64,000 bases of DNA from Hymenobacter chitinivorans DSM 11115 (GCF_002797555.1 NZ_PGFA01000004.1:248001-312000); one strand, 5' to 3'; positions 1 to 9,903 are shown, counted from the first letter of the stretch. Numbers and translations: made by a program. Notes: generated by a model from the letters alone, not told the origin.

Positions 1-279
1 TGATTAATACAATTAATATAGACCTGGAGCTATATTAATGATATATCATCTGCTACGCCATAATACTAGCTTGACAGCAGCCAAATTGCTGATTTGGCGC
101 TAAAAACGCAGTTTTTTTATAAAGAGGGATAAGTTCCCTTTAACGAGTGATTCTTGAGTTTCACCGAATAGTAATAAATGAAGTAGATTATTCATTTTAT
201 CTTTCGGAGTTAAAAATCATTTGCCGGTTTTGTCCTAATCCTGGACAGGTACGCCTGTTTCCGACCTTCCCACCGCCTG
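1..279. other. Left-edge intergenic region, A+T rich
   Basis: No convincing gene is seen here. The first 200 bases are clearly A+T richer than the rest of the window. A small inverted repeat at 80-98 (GCCAAAT/ATTTGGC) is followed by a T run near 111-118. It could be a weak terminator of a gene to the left, or part of the promoter of the cytochrome gene that starts at 280. The reading frame that covers the area overlaps the cytochrome gene and has no recognisable features. Confidence 0.5.
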
Positions 280-669
280 ATGCAAAAACGTATACTCTCG
301 TTGCCGACCCGGGCTTTTGCCGGGGTCGCCGTAGCTTTTCTTGCCCTTGCTACCGCCTGCACTTATTCCAAGGGGCAGGAGCCAAGCCCGTGCGCCGATA
401 CGACGCCGGTAACGTACCAGGCGGTTATTTCCCCCATTTTCGATACCAACTGCCGGGCCTGCCACGGAGCTGGCGTTTACCAGCAGCTGGGCGGCGGCAA
501 CGACTACAGTACGTACCAGGGAATCAAAAACCAGTCGGCTTCGCTGATTCTGGGCTGCATTCAGCACCAGCCCGGCTACGACCCCATGCCCAAGGGCCTG
601 GCCAAGCTTTCGACCTGCGACATTGCCAAGATCAAAGCTTGGATTGACGCTGGTCAGCCCAACAACTAG
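280..669 (+). CDS. c-type cytochrome lipoprotein
   Basis: This small exported haem protein probably passes electrons at the outer or inner membrane. Residues 1-27 form a lipoprotein signal that ends in the lipobox-like LATAC, with Cys27 as the lipidated residue. A CxxCH haem c motif (C58-R-A-C61-H62) follows, and Met103 in a DPMPKG loop is a plausible distal ligand. At 129 residues it is a single mono-haem domain of the type found in Bacteroidota envelope cytochromes. It is followed on the same strand by YceI and DUF5777 genes, a grouping often seen together in this phylum. The redox partner cannot be told from sequence. Confidence 0.85.
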   Translation: MQKRILSLPTRAFAGVAVAFLALATACTYSKGQEPSPCADTTPVTYQAVISPIFDTNCRACHGAGVYQQLGGGNDYSTYQGIKNQSASLILGCIQHQPGYDPMPKGLAKLSTCDIAKIKAWIDAGQPNN

Positions 670-745
670 GCGCGTGCTTCCCCGCGGAGTACCGCCGCTT
701 GCCCCGCCCGACTCTCTTCCTTCCCGCCGCTTATGCCCCTTTTCC

Positions 746-1345
746 ATGATGAGGCTCGTGTCCTTAGTGCTTATTCCATTGCTTTTAGTGGCCGCCCCGG
801 CCAGCTTTGGGCAAAGCAAGTTCATGACCAAGACGGGCCGGGTTACTTTCTTCTCCACCAGCATCATCGAGGACATAGAGGCCATTAACAACGCTACGGC
901 CGCAGTTATTGACCTTAATACTAGTCAACTAGCTTTTTCAGTGCCGATTAAGGATTTCACGTTTAAGCGCACCCTGATGCAGGAGCACTTCAACGAGAAC
1001 TACATGGAATCGGGGAAATTTCCCCGGGCCACGTTTACCGGCCGTTTTGTGGGCCTCGACGTGAGTACGCTCAGCACGGCTGGCACCCATCAGGTGAAGG
1101 CCGAAGGTGATTTGACCCTGCACGGCGTAACTCACCACGTCACGGTGCCCGGCACGCTGGAAATGAAGAACGGGCAGCTCCAGGCCTTTGCCCTGTTCAG
1201 CGTAGCCCCAGCCGATTACGGAATCGAAATTCCGCTGCTGGTGCGCGAGAACATTGCCAAAATAGTCAGTATCCGGGTCATTCTGATTGGCGACCCGGTA
1301 GGCGGCTCAGCAGCCCCGGTTTCGCGCTCGGCTTCTCCTAACTAA
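746..1345 (+). CDS. YceI family periplasmic lipocalin-like protein
   Basis: YceI proteins are secreted lipocalin-like beta-barrels that bind isoprenoid or other hydrophobic ligands. The start is placed at the first of two adjacent ATG codons (746/749), since it opens directly into a signal peptide (MMRLVSLVLIPLLL) ending near SFGQ; the open frame runs further upstream but that part is unlike any signal. The mature part carries YceI hallmarks: the GRVTFFS start, the FTFKRTLMQEHFNENYMES stretch, and LTLHGVTHHVTVPG. It lies about 75 bp behind the cytochrome gene and 23 bp before the DUF5777 barrel, so co-transcription is likely. The ligand is unknown. Confidence 0.9.
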   Translation: MMRLVSLVLIPLLLVAAPASFGQSKFMTKTGRVTFFSTSIIEDIEAINNATAAVIDLNTSQLAFSVPIKDFTFKRTLMQEHFNENYMESGKFPRATFTGRFVGLDVSTLSTAGTHQVKAEGDLTLHGVTHHVTVPGTLEMKNGQLQAFALFSVAPADYGIEIPLLVRENIAKIVSIRVILIGDPVGGSAAPVSRSASPN

Positions 1346-1368
1346 TTCAAAAACAAGTTTTTGTTTAT

Positions 1369-2280
1369 ATGAAAACACTTCAACGCACGAGTTCTTTTTT
1401 CTTTAGCCTGGCAGTGCTGCTGCTGGCGGTGCCCCTGGCGCACGCCCAGACCGATTTGCTGGGGCAGCTGGAAAAGGAGACGGTTGACCCGCAGAAGCGC
1501 GAGGTAGTGGCCGCCACTTTCAAAGGCACGCACATCATCAACTCGCAGTCGGTCGAGACGCCCGGGAAAGGTACCCTGGCCTTTCTGATTCAGCACCGCT
1601 TTGGCACGCTCAACAGCGGGGCCTACAATTTCTTCGGGCTCGACCAGGCCGTGCTGCGCCTGAGCTTCGAGTACGGCCTGACCAGCCGCCTGGCCGTGGG
1701 CGTGGGCCGCAGCTCGCAGGAGAAGACTTTCGACGGGTTCGTAAAGTACCGGGCCATTCAGCAGTCAACCGGCACGCGGGCCATGCCGGTTTCGGTGACG
1801 TTGTTTGCCTCTTCGGCCATTACCACGCTGAAGTTTAACGCGGCCGAAGACCGGAACCGCACTACGGCTTCGCGGATGACCTACGCGTACCAAGCCCTGA
1901 TAGCGCGTAAGTTCAGCCCGGAGCTGTCGGTGCAGCTCATGCCCACGCTGATTCACCGCAACTACGTGGCCACGGCCCCCGAGGAAAACGACGTGTATGC
2001 GCTGGGCGGGGCTCTGCGTCAGAAAATCACCAAGCGTACGGCCCTGACAGCCGACTATTACTATCTGTTTGGGGGCAACACGGCCAGCAATTTTCGCAAT
2101 GCCCTGGGCCTGGGCGTCGACCTGGAAACTGGTGGCCACGTGTTTCAGCTGCACGTGACGAACTCTCTGGGTATGACCGAAAAGTTTTTCGTGCCCGAAA
2201 CCACCGGCAAGTTCTTCTCCGGCGACCTGTACTTCGGTTTCACGGTAGCCCGCAACTTCACGGTTAAGTCCCAGATTTAA
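1369..2280 (+). CDS. DUF5777 family beta-barrel protein
   Basis: This is a predicted outer-membrane barrel of 303 residues. A signal peptide (residues 1-26, ending AHAQ) is followed by the DUF5777 signature region: TFKGTHIINSQSVETPGKG, then FLIQHRFGTLNSGAYNFFGLD and the LSFEYGLTSRLAVGVGRS strand pair. Alternating hydrophobic strands continue to a C-terminal segment rich in aromatic residues (YFGFTVARNF), as in outer-membrane barrels. The position just after YceI suggests the two products act at the same envelope site. The function of the family is not established; a porin or channel role is inference. Confidence 0.85.
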   Translation: MKTLQRTSSFFFSLAVLLLAVPLAHAQTDLLGQLEKETVDPQKREVVAATFKGTHIINSQSVETPGKGTLAFLIQHRFGTLNSGAYNFFGLDQAVLRLSFEYGLTSRLAVGVGRSSQEKTFDGFVKYRAIQQSTGTRAMPVSVTLFASSAITTLKFNAAEDRNRTTASRMTYAYQALIARKFSPELSVQLMPTLIHRNYVATAPEENDVYALGGALRQKITKRTALTADYYYLFGGNTASNFRNALGLGVDLETGGHVFQLHVTNSLGMTEKFFVPETTGKFFSGDLYFGFTVARNFTVKSQI

Positions 2281-2300
2281 GGCTGCCTCCGCTTCTGGCT

Positions 2301-2729
2301 ATGAAATTACGGCTCCTTTTGCGTCCTCGGGCGTGGAAAGTGGGGGTATTGGCTGTGCTGGCCCTGCTGGTTTGGAGCAGCTGGACCGAGCCTAGCCTGC
2401 ACGAGTATGCCCCAACTACTGAATTTATTACCCTGAGTGCCCCCAGTCTGCACCCGGGCCCCGCGGCCCAGCAGCTGCAGGCCCGGGCCCAGGCCCTGCC
2501 CGGCGTAACGGCCTGCGCCCTGCGCCCCGATAAGCAGCTGCTGACCCTGGCCTACCATCCCGACGAAGTGACGGCCGACGAAGTAAGGCGGCGGCTGGGG
2601 CTGAGGCCCCTGGCGGTGGCCGCCCCCGACCCTTCGGAGCGGCAGTGCCCGGTGCCGGCCGGCTACGTGCTAGCCCTGGAGCGGGTGCGCTTTGCCCTGA
2701 ATCTGCGCCGACTCTTCGTGTCGTTGTAG
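2301..2729 (+). CDS. Membrane-anchored HMA-like protein
   Basis: This protein of 142 residues has one N-terminal membrane segment (about 14-26) and then a soluble part. Residues about 55-95 (ALPGVTACALRPDKQLLTL, then HPDEVTADEVRRRL) have the beta-alpha-beta-beta-alpha pattern of heavy-metal-associated domains, but the CxxC metal motif is not present; a single Cys is found in VTACAL. It starts 20 bp after the DUF5777 gene, so it is probably in the same operon. HMA-like similarity is my reading of the pattern and needs a profile search. It may bind no metal. Confidence 0.55.
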   Translation: MKLRLLLRPRAWKVGVLAVLALLVWSSWTEPSLHEYAPTTEFITLSAPSLHPGPAAQQLQARAQALPGVTACALRPDKQLLTLAYHPDEVTADEVRRRLGLRPLAVAAPDPSERQCPVPAGYVLALERVRFALNLRRLFVSL

Positions 2730-2780
2730 GCGGCGGCCGGGGTTTCTATCCGTCTTCCCCAACCATTTTTACCACACTTA

Positions 2781-3290
2781 ATGAAAAACACCTTACTCCT
2801 GGCTGGCCTGCTGGCTAGCACTCTGCTGTTGGGCTCTTGTGGCAGCAAAGAAGAAGAAGCTCAGGCCACGGCCCCCACGCTCTACGACCGACTGGGCAAA
2901 ACGGAAGGCATTGCTAAAATCGTGGATGGCCTGATTGCCAATGTTGGCGCCGAAACGGCCACGGCCAACTCGGTGATGCTCCGCTCACACAAGCCTATGC
3001 TCGACGCCGTGAATGGCGTGAACGGCCAGGCTCCTACCGACCCAACCCGTCTGCAGCGCCTGCGCAACAACTTTATCGACCAACTGGGAGAAGCCGCCGG
3101 CGGCCCGCTGACGTACAAGGGCAAAAGCATGCTCGTGGCCCATACCGGCATGAATGTGACGGCCCTGGAATTCAGCGTGTGGCACAAGCAGCTCGAGGCC
3201 TCCCTGGCTTCGAATGGCGTAACGGAGTCCGATAAGGCGGCCGTGTACGCCATTGTCGACAAGATGCAAGGCGACGTAGTGGGTCACTAA
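2781..3290 (+). CDS. Lipoprotein-anchored group 1 truncated haemoglobin
   Basis: Truncated globins bind O2, NO or CO and often detoxify NO or handle oxygen. Here the globin fold (LYDRLGKTEGIAKIVDGLI, about residues 34-52) follows a lipoprotein signal with lipobox LLGSC (Cys20) and an acidic EEE linker. The F-helix region VAHTGMNVTALEF supplies the expected proximal His (His121). The length without the signal, about 150 residues, fits a slightly long group 1 globin. Being exported is unusual: most truncated globins are cytoplasmic. The context with a cytochrome c lipoprotein suggests a job in envelope redox or NO handling (inference). Confidence 0.82.
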   Translation: MKNTLLLAGLLASTLLLGSCGSKEEEAQATAPTLYDRLGKTEGIAKIVDGLIANVGAETATANSVMLRSHKPMLDAVNGVNGQAPTDPTRLQRLRNNFIDQLGEAAGGPLTYKGKSMLVAHTGMNVTALEFSVWHKQLEASLASNGVTESDKAAVYAIVDKMQGDVVGH

Positions 3291-3494
3291 ACCCGCCCCA
3301 CTTGGTCCCGAAGGTCGGCGGCGGATGCGGCCATCGGGGCCAAATTGGGGTGGGGAAGGGGGGACCTGGGCCACTCTGCGCAGTGCGGGCCGGCCGCGTT
3401 GGGAATGTCCTTCTAAACGCAAGACTTCCCTAGCTCGGCCGCGCCGTCGGTGGCGTATCCGAAAGTGCGGTACACACCATTATACATTCAAGGC

Positions 3495-3785
3495 ATGGAC
3501 GATTTGCGCGAACCAAGTGCTGAAATGGCCGCTGCGGCGACGATTCAGAAGCTGGAACATGCCTGGGAGCAGCTACGACGGGAAGAAGTGCGGCGCTACG
3601 GCAAAAAGCTGACGCCCGAGGAAGCCATGCTGCTGGAAGAAATGACGAAGTCCTTGCTGCAAAAGGTGCTCAGGCAGCCCGTGCAGCAGGCCGCTGGCCA
3701 CCGGGGCGAAACCGGTGCCTGGATTAACTCTCTGACCGAGTTGTTTGACCTGGAAAAACAACCTGCTCCCCTGGCTCGGCGGTGA
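3495..3785 (+). CDS. Stand-alone glutamyl-tRNA reductase C-terminal (dimerisation) domain
   Basis: The 96-residue product resembles only the last part of glutamyl-tRNA reductase (HemA): a helical segment IQKLEHAWEQLRREEVRRYG, then LTPEEAMLLEEMTKSLLQKV and a closing TELFDLEKQ. In full-length HemA this is the dimerisation domain; the catalytic and NADPH-binding parts, including the active-site Cys, are absent. ATG 3495 is used; an in-frame GTG at 3450 would add 15 residues. No HemA-like residues are seen in that frame upstream to the stop at 3432. It may be a degraded hemA copy or a small regulator that binds HemA; sequence alone cannot decide. Confidence 0.6.
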   Translation: MDDLREPSAEMAAAATIQKLEHAWEQLRREEVRRYGKKLTPEEAMLLEEMTKSLLQKVLRQPVQQAAGHRGETGAWINSLTELFDLEKQPAPLARR

Positions 3786-3811
3786 GCTTGCCGGGCTTAT
3801 TAAGCTGCCGC

Positions 3812-3955
3812 ATGAAGATGGAGGACGTAGAAGAGCTAATGCGGCGGGCGGCCGACCAATACCCGGAGCAACCCGACGCGGATACTGGCTGGCAACTGCT
3901 GCTGGCGCGGTTCGACTTACCCACATCATTGCCCACCGAGCTTCGGCCCGATTAA
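3812..3955 (+). CDS. Small hypothetical protein (47 aa)
   Basis: A short frame starting ATG AAG ATG 26 bp after the HemA-like gene and ending TAA at 3953-3955. The product (MKMEDVEELMRRAADQYPEQ, then TGWQLLLARFDLP) resembles the cytoplasmic N-terminus of many Bacteroidota anti-sigma-like or barrel proteins that begin with a 'RRAADxYP' helix, but the membrane and C-terminal parts are missing. It is therefore either a genuine microprotein or the remnant of a truncated gene. It ends 28 bp before the convergent ABC gene. Confidence 0.35.
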   Translation: MKMEDVEELMRRAADQYPEQPDADTGWQLLLARFDLPTSLPTELRPD

Positions 3956-3983
3956 CTATTCACGGGCAGTATTGCTATCTGCC

Positions 3984-4772
3984 TCAGCGGGCCGGGGGCA
4001 CCGCCAAACTGGCCTCACTTTCCAGAAATTCCCGCTCGGCCTGCACCACGGCGGCCGAAAGTGGCTGCAGCTGGGGCTCAGGCCTCGACAGATTGAGCAA
4101 GTAGCCCGGCAGGGCCGCAAGGTTGTCAAGGTCGTGGGTGATGCAGAGGATGGTTTTGCCGGCCTGCGCCACCCACTCGTGGAGCAAATCGAAGATGCGG
4201 CGGCGGTAGTACACGTCGAGCTGCTGGGTGGGCTCGTCGAGCAGGTAGAGGCCCGCATCCTGCAATGCCAATTGGGCCAGCCACACCAGCTGCTGCTCCC
4301 CGCCCGAGAGCTGGGTAAAGTCGCGGCGGGAGAGGTGAGCCGCGCCCACGCGCTGCAGGGCCGCTTCGGCCAGCTCGTAATCCCGCTTGCTATAAGAGCT
4401 CAGAAAGCGGTGGTGGCGAAACCGGCCCATGACCACCAGCTCCCGCACCTCAATGGGAAAGCCCACCGAGCTGCGCTGGGGCAAATGGGCCAGCAGGCCG
4501 GTAGCGGCGGGGCGGCGCACCTGGCGCAGGTCGTGGCCGGCAAGGTGGACCGTGCCCTGGTAGGGAATCTGGCCGGTCAGGGCCCGGAACAGGGTGGTTT
4601 TGCCGCAGCCGTTGTGCCCAATAATGGCTACGAAAGCCGGCCCGGGCAGGCACAAAAAAAGGTTGCGGAGCAGAACGCGCTGTTCGTACCCCGCAACCAG
4701 ATTTTGAATGTTGAGTGCTGGTTGTTGATTGTTGCCTGGTTGGTTACTCAAAATGGAGTCTACAGCCTGCAT
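3984..4772 (-). CDS. ABC transporter ATP-binding protein, FecE/BtuD type
   Basis: This is an ATPase subunit of the iron-siderophore/haem/B12 importer class. Visible motifs are Walker A GHNGCGKTT (about residues 54-62), a Q-loop, signature LSGGEQQLVWLAQL, Walker B LYLLDEPT and the switch ILCITHD. The first ATG (4772) puts an N/Q-rich leader (LSNQPGNNQQPALNIQ) before the fold begins at LNIQNLVAGY; this leader is coded by a simple repeat, so the true start may be a non-ATG codon further in. No permease or binding protein is next to it, so the partner genes are elsewhere. The substrate is not determinable. Confidence 0.88.
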   Translation of the reverse strand: MQAVDSILSNQPGNNQQPALNIQNLVAGYEQRVLLRNLFLCLPGPAFVAIIGHNGCGKTTLFRALTGQIPYQGTVHLAGHDLRQVRRPAATGLLAHLPQRSSVGFPIEVRELVVMGRFRHHRFLSSYSKRDYELAEAALQRVGAAHLSRRDFTQLSGGEQQLVWLAQLALQDAGLYLLDEPTQQLDVYYRRRIFDLLHEWVAQAGKTILCITHDLDNLAALPGYLLNLSRPEPQLQPLSAAVVQAEREFLESEASLAVPPAR

Positions 4773-4813
4773 TCAACAATCAATCTTTACTAATCAGCAA
4801 TCAACAATCATCA
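4704..4813. repeat. AACAATCAA-type simple repeat in inverted arrangement
   Basis: The stretch 4704-4735 on the + strand is made of TTGATTGTTG-like units; 4770-4813 carries the complementary AACAATCAA-like units, so the two blocks are loosely inverted copies. The left block lies inside the first codons of the ABC gene and the right block lies upstream of it. Such blocks look like slipped-strand intergenic repeats that have extended into a gene start. Confidence 0.5.
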
Positions 4814-4818
4814 TTTCC

Positions 4819-5040
4819 TTAGTATTCGTCCTCGTTGAACATGAAGTCCTCTTTGGTCGGATAGTCCGGCCACACTTCTTCGATGTTCTCGTAAGGTTGG
4901 CCATCATCTTCCAGGGCCTGCAGGTTCTCTACTACTTCCATCGGGGCGCCCGAGCGGATAGAGTAGTCAATGAGTTCATCCTTGGTGGCAGGCCAGGGGG
5001 CATCTTCCAGATACGAAGCCAGTTCGAGGGTCCAATACAT
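4819..5040 (-). CDS. DUF2795 domain protein
   Basis: A 73-residue acidic cytosolic protein of the DUF2795 family. It shows the family layout: a leading helix (MYWTLELASYLEDAPWPATK), the central DELIDYSIRSGAP turn, VVENLQALEDDGQPYENIEE, and a closing WPDYPTKEDF box. It sits between the DUF349 gene and the ABC gene on the same strand, with spacers of 134 bp upstream and 46 bp downstream. Function unknown; the small size and acidity are typical of the family in Bacteroidota. Confidence 0.85.
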   Translation of the reverse strand: MYWTLELASYLEDAPWPATKDELIDYSIRSGAPMEVVENLQALEDDGQPYENIEEVWPDYPTKEDFMFNEDEY

Positions 5041-5174
5041 AGTCGTGTGTGCTACAAAAAAAGGTTGGCAAAAGTAGTGTTAAAAAGGAATCGGTGAGCC
5101 GCCTACTTGCAGAACACGGCTCAGGTGGAATGGTTGCTTCAGCAGGACAACGTAAAATACCGCTGAATGTTGGG

Positions 5175-6488
5175 CTACGCAACTAAGCGGCGCCGTAAGA
5201 TTTCGATGAGCTCGGTTTTGGTCCGGATTTTACGGTCGAAGGCCCGCACTTTACCCTGCAGCATGGTTCGGAACGTGTCGTTGCCGGGAGAGTCGCTGAG
5301 CTTGCCCAGGTTTTCTTCCAGCGTCAGGCGCTCCTGCTGGTCCGACTTGATAAAGTCGCGCAGGGCCTGAATCCGGGTGTTTACCTGCTCGTCTTTGGTT
5401 AGCACTTCGGGGTTGCTGGCCTGCCGCTTACGGATGAAGTGCTCCAGGGCACTCATTTCGAACACCTTGTCGCAGGCCAGGATAAAGGCCTCCCACACCC
5501 GGTCCGACTCCTCACCGCGCACGGGGCCCACCTTCTTCCAGGCGGCCTGCAGCTCTTTGGCCCGGGCCACGGCCTCGTTCATAGGGCGGTTGAGCAGGGC
5601 GTCGGCTTCGGCTACCAGGGCCCGCTTGCGGCTCAGGTTGTCGTCGGGGCCGCCGCTGCTGGCCGTCACGGTTTCGACGCGCTTGGTGCTGATGTGTTCC
5701 TTGAGACGCTCGAAGAAGTGGTTGTGCGCCGCCCGGAAGCGGGTCCACAGCTCGTTGGCCTGCTTGCGCGGCAACGAGCCCCCGACTTCCTTCCACTCCT
5801 GCTGCAGCTGCTTGAGCTTGGCGGTGGTGCCTTCGAAATCGTCGGAGTTCTGCAGCGCTTCCGACTTGTGAATGAGCTCTTTGTACTTGTCGAAGACGCG
5901 GTTGGTCATGGCCTTTTTCTGGGCCATAAACTCCTTTTTCTTGACAAAGAACTCCTCTACTGCGTCGCGGAAGCGGGTTTCCAGCTCCTCGGTAATCTGC
6001 TTGTCCACTGGGCCGGTCTTGATCCAGGCCTGGCGCAGGTCCTTGAGCTTGTCGCCGGCGGCCTGCCAGTCGATGGAGTCGCGCAGGGCTTCGGTTTCCT
6101 GAATCAGGCTGATCTTGGTGGCCAGGTTTTTTTCCCGGTTGCGGGCAATGGTCACCTTGATATTTTCCTCGGCCTCGGTCAGGCGGCGGTGCAGGGCCTC
6201 AAAGTCACCGAGGCCGTCGTAGGTGGCGGTTTGCTCTTTCAGGTGCAGGGCCTTCATCAGAAAGGAGCCCTTGTTTTCGGACTCCTCCATCTTGTGCAGG
6301 AGTTCGTCGACCTTGGCGCGGAAATTTTCGAAACGCTGGGCAAAATATAGCAGAGCGGCTTCCTCAGTGTCTTTTACCAGGCCAATTTGCCGGGCCGGCA
6401 AATCCATAACGGGTTGTAGCCACACCTGGTCGCCCTCGATGTAGCCATATCGGCGAGCTTCGGCCAGTAAGTGGTCTTGTGGTTCCAT
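5175..6488 (-). CDS. DUF349 domain protein, coiled-coil
   Basis: A 437-residue soluble protein made largely of repeated DUF349 units, each with the W-K pattern LRQAWIKTGPV, LQQEWKEVGGSLPRK and LQAAWKKVGPV followed by an F-R-x-A helix. The charged heptad helices between them should form coiled coils. A C-terminal helical region follows (EENLGKLSDSPGNDTFRTM). DUF349 proteins are common in Bacteroidota and linked to stress or nucleic acid processes, but no biochemical role is settled. Transcribed away from ettA across a 508-bp gap. No membrane segment or signal is seen. Confidence 0.88.
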   Translation of the reverse strand: MEPQDHLLAEARRYGYIEGDQVWLQPVMDLPARQIGLVKDTEEAALLYFAQRFENFRAKVDELLHKMEESENKGSFLMKALHLKEQTATYDGLGDFEALHRRLTEAEENIKVTIARNREKNLATKISLIQETEALRDSIDWQAAGDKLKDLRQAWIKTGPVDKQITEELETRFRDAVEEFFVKKKEFMAQKKAMTNRVFDKYKELIHKSEALQNSDDFEGTTAKLKQLQQEWKEVGGSLPRKQANELWTRFRAAHNHFFERLKEHISTKRVETVTASSGGPDDNLSRKRALVAEADALLNRPMNEAVARAKELQAAWKKVGPVRGEESDRVWEAFILACDKVFEMSALEHFIRKRQASNPEVLTKDEQVNTRIQALRDFIKSDQQERLTLEENLGKLSDSPGNDTFRTMLQGKVRAFDRKIRTKTELIEILRRRLVA

Positions 6489-6996
6489 AAACTAATAACG
6501 CAGGGCGAATAGGGTGAAGTGGGGGTTCAGAGCGGAAATATGTACAAGATTTACGGCATGCCTAACAGTTCCATTGGTTTTTTGCCGGCCGCCGGCCAAT
6601 TGGCGGAATCTTAGGCCGGGCTGCCTACCTTTGGAGAACCGACTTGACCATTTGGACGGCCCGGGAAGCCGAACTGCAAGAATGCTCTCGAATGGTAGGC
6701 TACGCACTGGCAGCCTGCACGGTTATGACATTCACGCAACACGCCGCCGGCTGCTAAGGGATGCAGCCACGGCAAACAGAACAGGTTAGGGTACCGCAAT
6801 GAGCCCGCAAAATATCGAGTATTACCAAATACCCAACTGTTTACCGTTTTCGGCGGCCTTGCCCGCCCCGTTTTACGGCCCAAACCCACGCCTTGCGCCC
6901 CGGCTGGCCGGCCGCAGCGGCGCCCTTGGGCAAGTGCCCCTCTCTTCGTACGTTTACCTGAGGCCCTGAGGCCCTACTACTTCCAACCACCCCTCC
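6489..6996. other. Divergent intergenic region between DUF349 and ettA
   Basis: No gene with family similarity is visible in these 508 bases. The short open frames in it are proline/glycine/arginine-rich and overlap each other on both strands. It must hold the promoters for both flanking genes and may hold a long ettA leader. Confidence 0.5.
6600..6633 (+). promoter_or_regulatory. Candidate Bacteroidota-type promoter
   Basis: TACCTTTG at 6626-6633 matches the TANNTTTG -7 box of the primary sigma factor of Bacteroidota. TTGG at 6600-6603 lies 22 bp upstream and could be the -33 box. If used, it would give ettA a leader of about 360 bases. The match is short, so it could be by chance. Confidence 0.3.
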
Positions 6997-8661
<1,665 letters not shown>

Positions 8662-8680
8662 GACGGTTAGTAATGCCAGC

Positions 8681-8730
8681 TACAACACAACGAGCCGCCG
8701 AAAATTATTTCGGCGGCTCGTTGTGTTGTA
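8681..8730. terminator. Bidirectional terminator hairpin
   Basis: A perfect 20-bp stem (8681-8700 with 8711-8730), extended by AAA/TTT to 23 bp, closes a 4-base loop. It lies between the convergent ettA and the gene ending at 8818, and the A/T flanks inside the stem suit termination in both directions. Confidence 0.85.
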
Positions 8731-8817
8731 GCCCTATTGGGCGTGGGTAGTTTTGGGCCAGGTTGCTCGTGCGGCAGTGCGTGGCTGGGCACAAGAGCCG
8801 AGGAAAAGCCGTGCTGT

Positions 8818-9903
8818 TTAATCCTTTTGGGAAACGGCCCATTTAAGAGCTGTCTTAAACCCAATAGTATTACGATTCAAATCCTTGGCGAATTCGCTGT
8901 ATAAGGACAAGTGCAGCCAGAGGTTTTCGGTTAGCCGGGGCTCTAGTACCGCCGAAATGAGCCCGGCCACATCGGTAGGCGGAGTGCTGCCATCGGAGGT
9001 TTTTACGTCACGGTGAGTAAAAGTGGCCGCGCCTTCCAGCGAAGCCTTGACCGAGCCGAAGCTACCCCGAAGTCGCAGACCAGTTAGGAAGGTGTTTTGC
9101 GAGTAGGTTCCGCCCAGCTTATTGGTATTGACGACCTTCTCATCCCACCGGCCCCGGGCGTGCAGAATGCCCTGCACGGTACTGCCCAAGCCGTAGCTCA
9201 CGGACGTCCAGGCCGCGAAGCCGTTGTATTGTAAGTCGTTTATCCGGCTTGAGTCGCTACGGCTGCTCAGGGCCGCTGCGGCCGTCCACGCGAAACCCTG
9301 CTCGCCGGTTTGGCGGAGTTTGGCGGCCTGCTCCTCCTTCAAGCGGGCAATTTCCGCGTCCTTGGCCCGAGCCCCTTTCTCATCGGGGGTGAAAATAATG
9401 TTGGCCATTGCCTGGGCATCCAGCTTGTCGTAAAAGTCTAGTACCGCATCGTCCAGGCGGGGGTCACTGGTGTTGACAAGGGTAAAGTGAATCCCGAGGG
9501 CACCCTGCAATGCTTCGTCGACGGAGCTTTGGCCTTTGGTGGTGCCCAGGGAAAACTGGGTATTAGCAAAAAAGCGCCGTACCGCGCTGGTGCGGTATTG
9601 CTGCAGCGTAGTAGTAGCCATGAAAGGCGCCGCATCGATAGCTACTCCGTTCTGGATACGCCCCCGCTGGTCGATGGCGTCGGCTAGGGAGGCGGCAAAC
9701 AGGCGGGGGCTAATCGGCCGGACCACGTTTTCGGGCGCCACCCCCAGCGTGACAAAGGCTGGGGAGGCAGGCACCGAAAAGTCTAGGCTGCGGTTGCTGG
9801 CGGGGCTATTATCCCCCTGGTGCTGGGCCCCCGCATGCCGGGAAAGCAGAACGCCAAGGAGGAAAAAACTGGCCGTCGAAAAAGTGCGGGTACGGTTGTT
9901 CAT
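8818..9903 (-). CDS. Secreted hypothetical protein, probable outer-membrane barrel
   Basis: No named family is recognised. The 361-residue protein begins with a signal peptide (MNNRTRTFSTASFFLLGVLL, cut near AGAQ). The middle contains a charged helical stretch (AKDAEIARLKEEQAAKLRQTG), and the second half alternates short amphipathic strands (AAWTSVSYGLGSTVQGILHARG; LGGTYSQNTFLTGLRLRGSFG) that end in a Trp/Lys-rich tail, as in small outer-membrane barrels. Its start codon overlaps the stop of the preceding gene by four bases (ATGA), so the two are translationally coupled. It is the last gene of the unit read from 11821. Confidence 0.6.
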   Translation of the reverse strand: MNNRTRTFSTASFFLLGVLLSRHAGAQHQGDNSPASNRSLDFSVPASPAFVTLGVAPENVVRPISPRLFAASLADAIDQRGRIQNGVAIDAAPFMATTTLQQYRTSAVRRFFANTQFSLGTTKGQSSVDEALQGALGIHFTLVNTSDPRLDDAVLDFYDKLDAQAMANIIFTPDEKGARAKDAEIARLKEEQAAKLRQTGEQGFAWTAAAALSSRSDSSRINDLQYNGFAAWTSVSYGLGSTVQGILHARGRWDEKVVNTNKLGGTYSQNTFLTGLRLRGSFGSVKASLEGAATFTHRDVKTSDGSTPPTDVAGLISAVLEPRLTENLWLHLSLYSEFAKDLNRNTIGFKTALKWAVSQKD

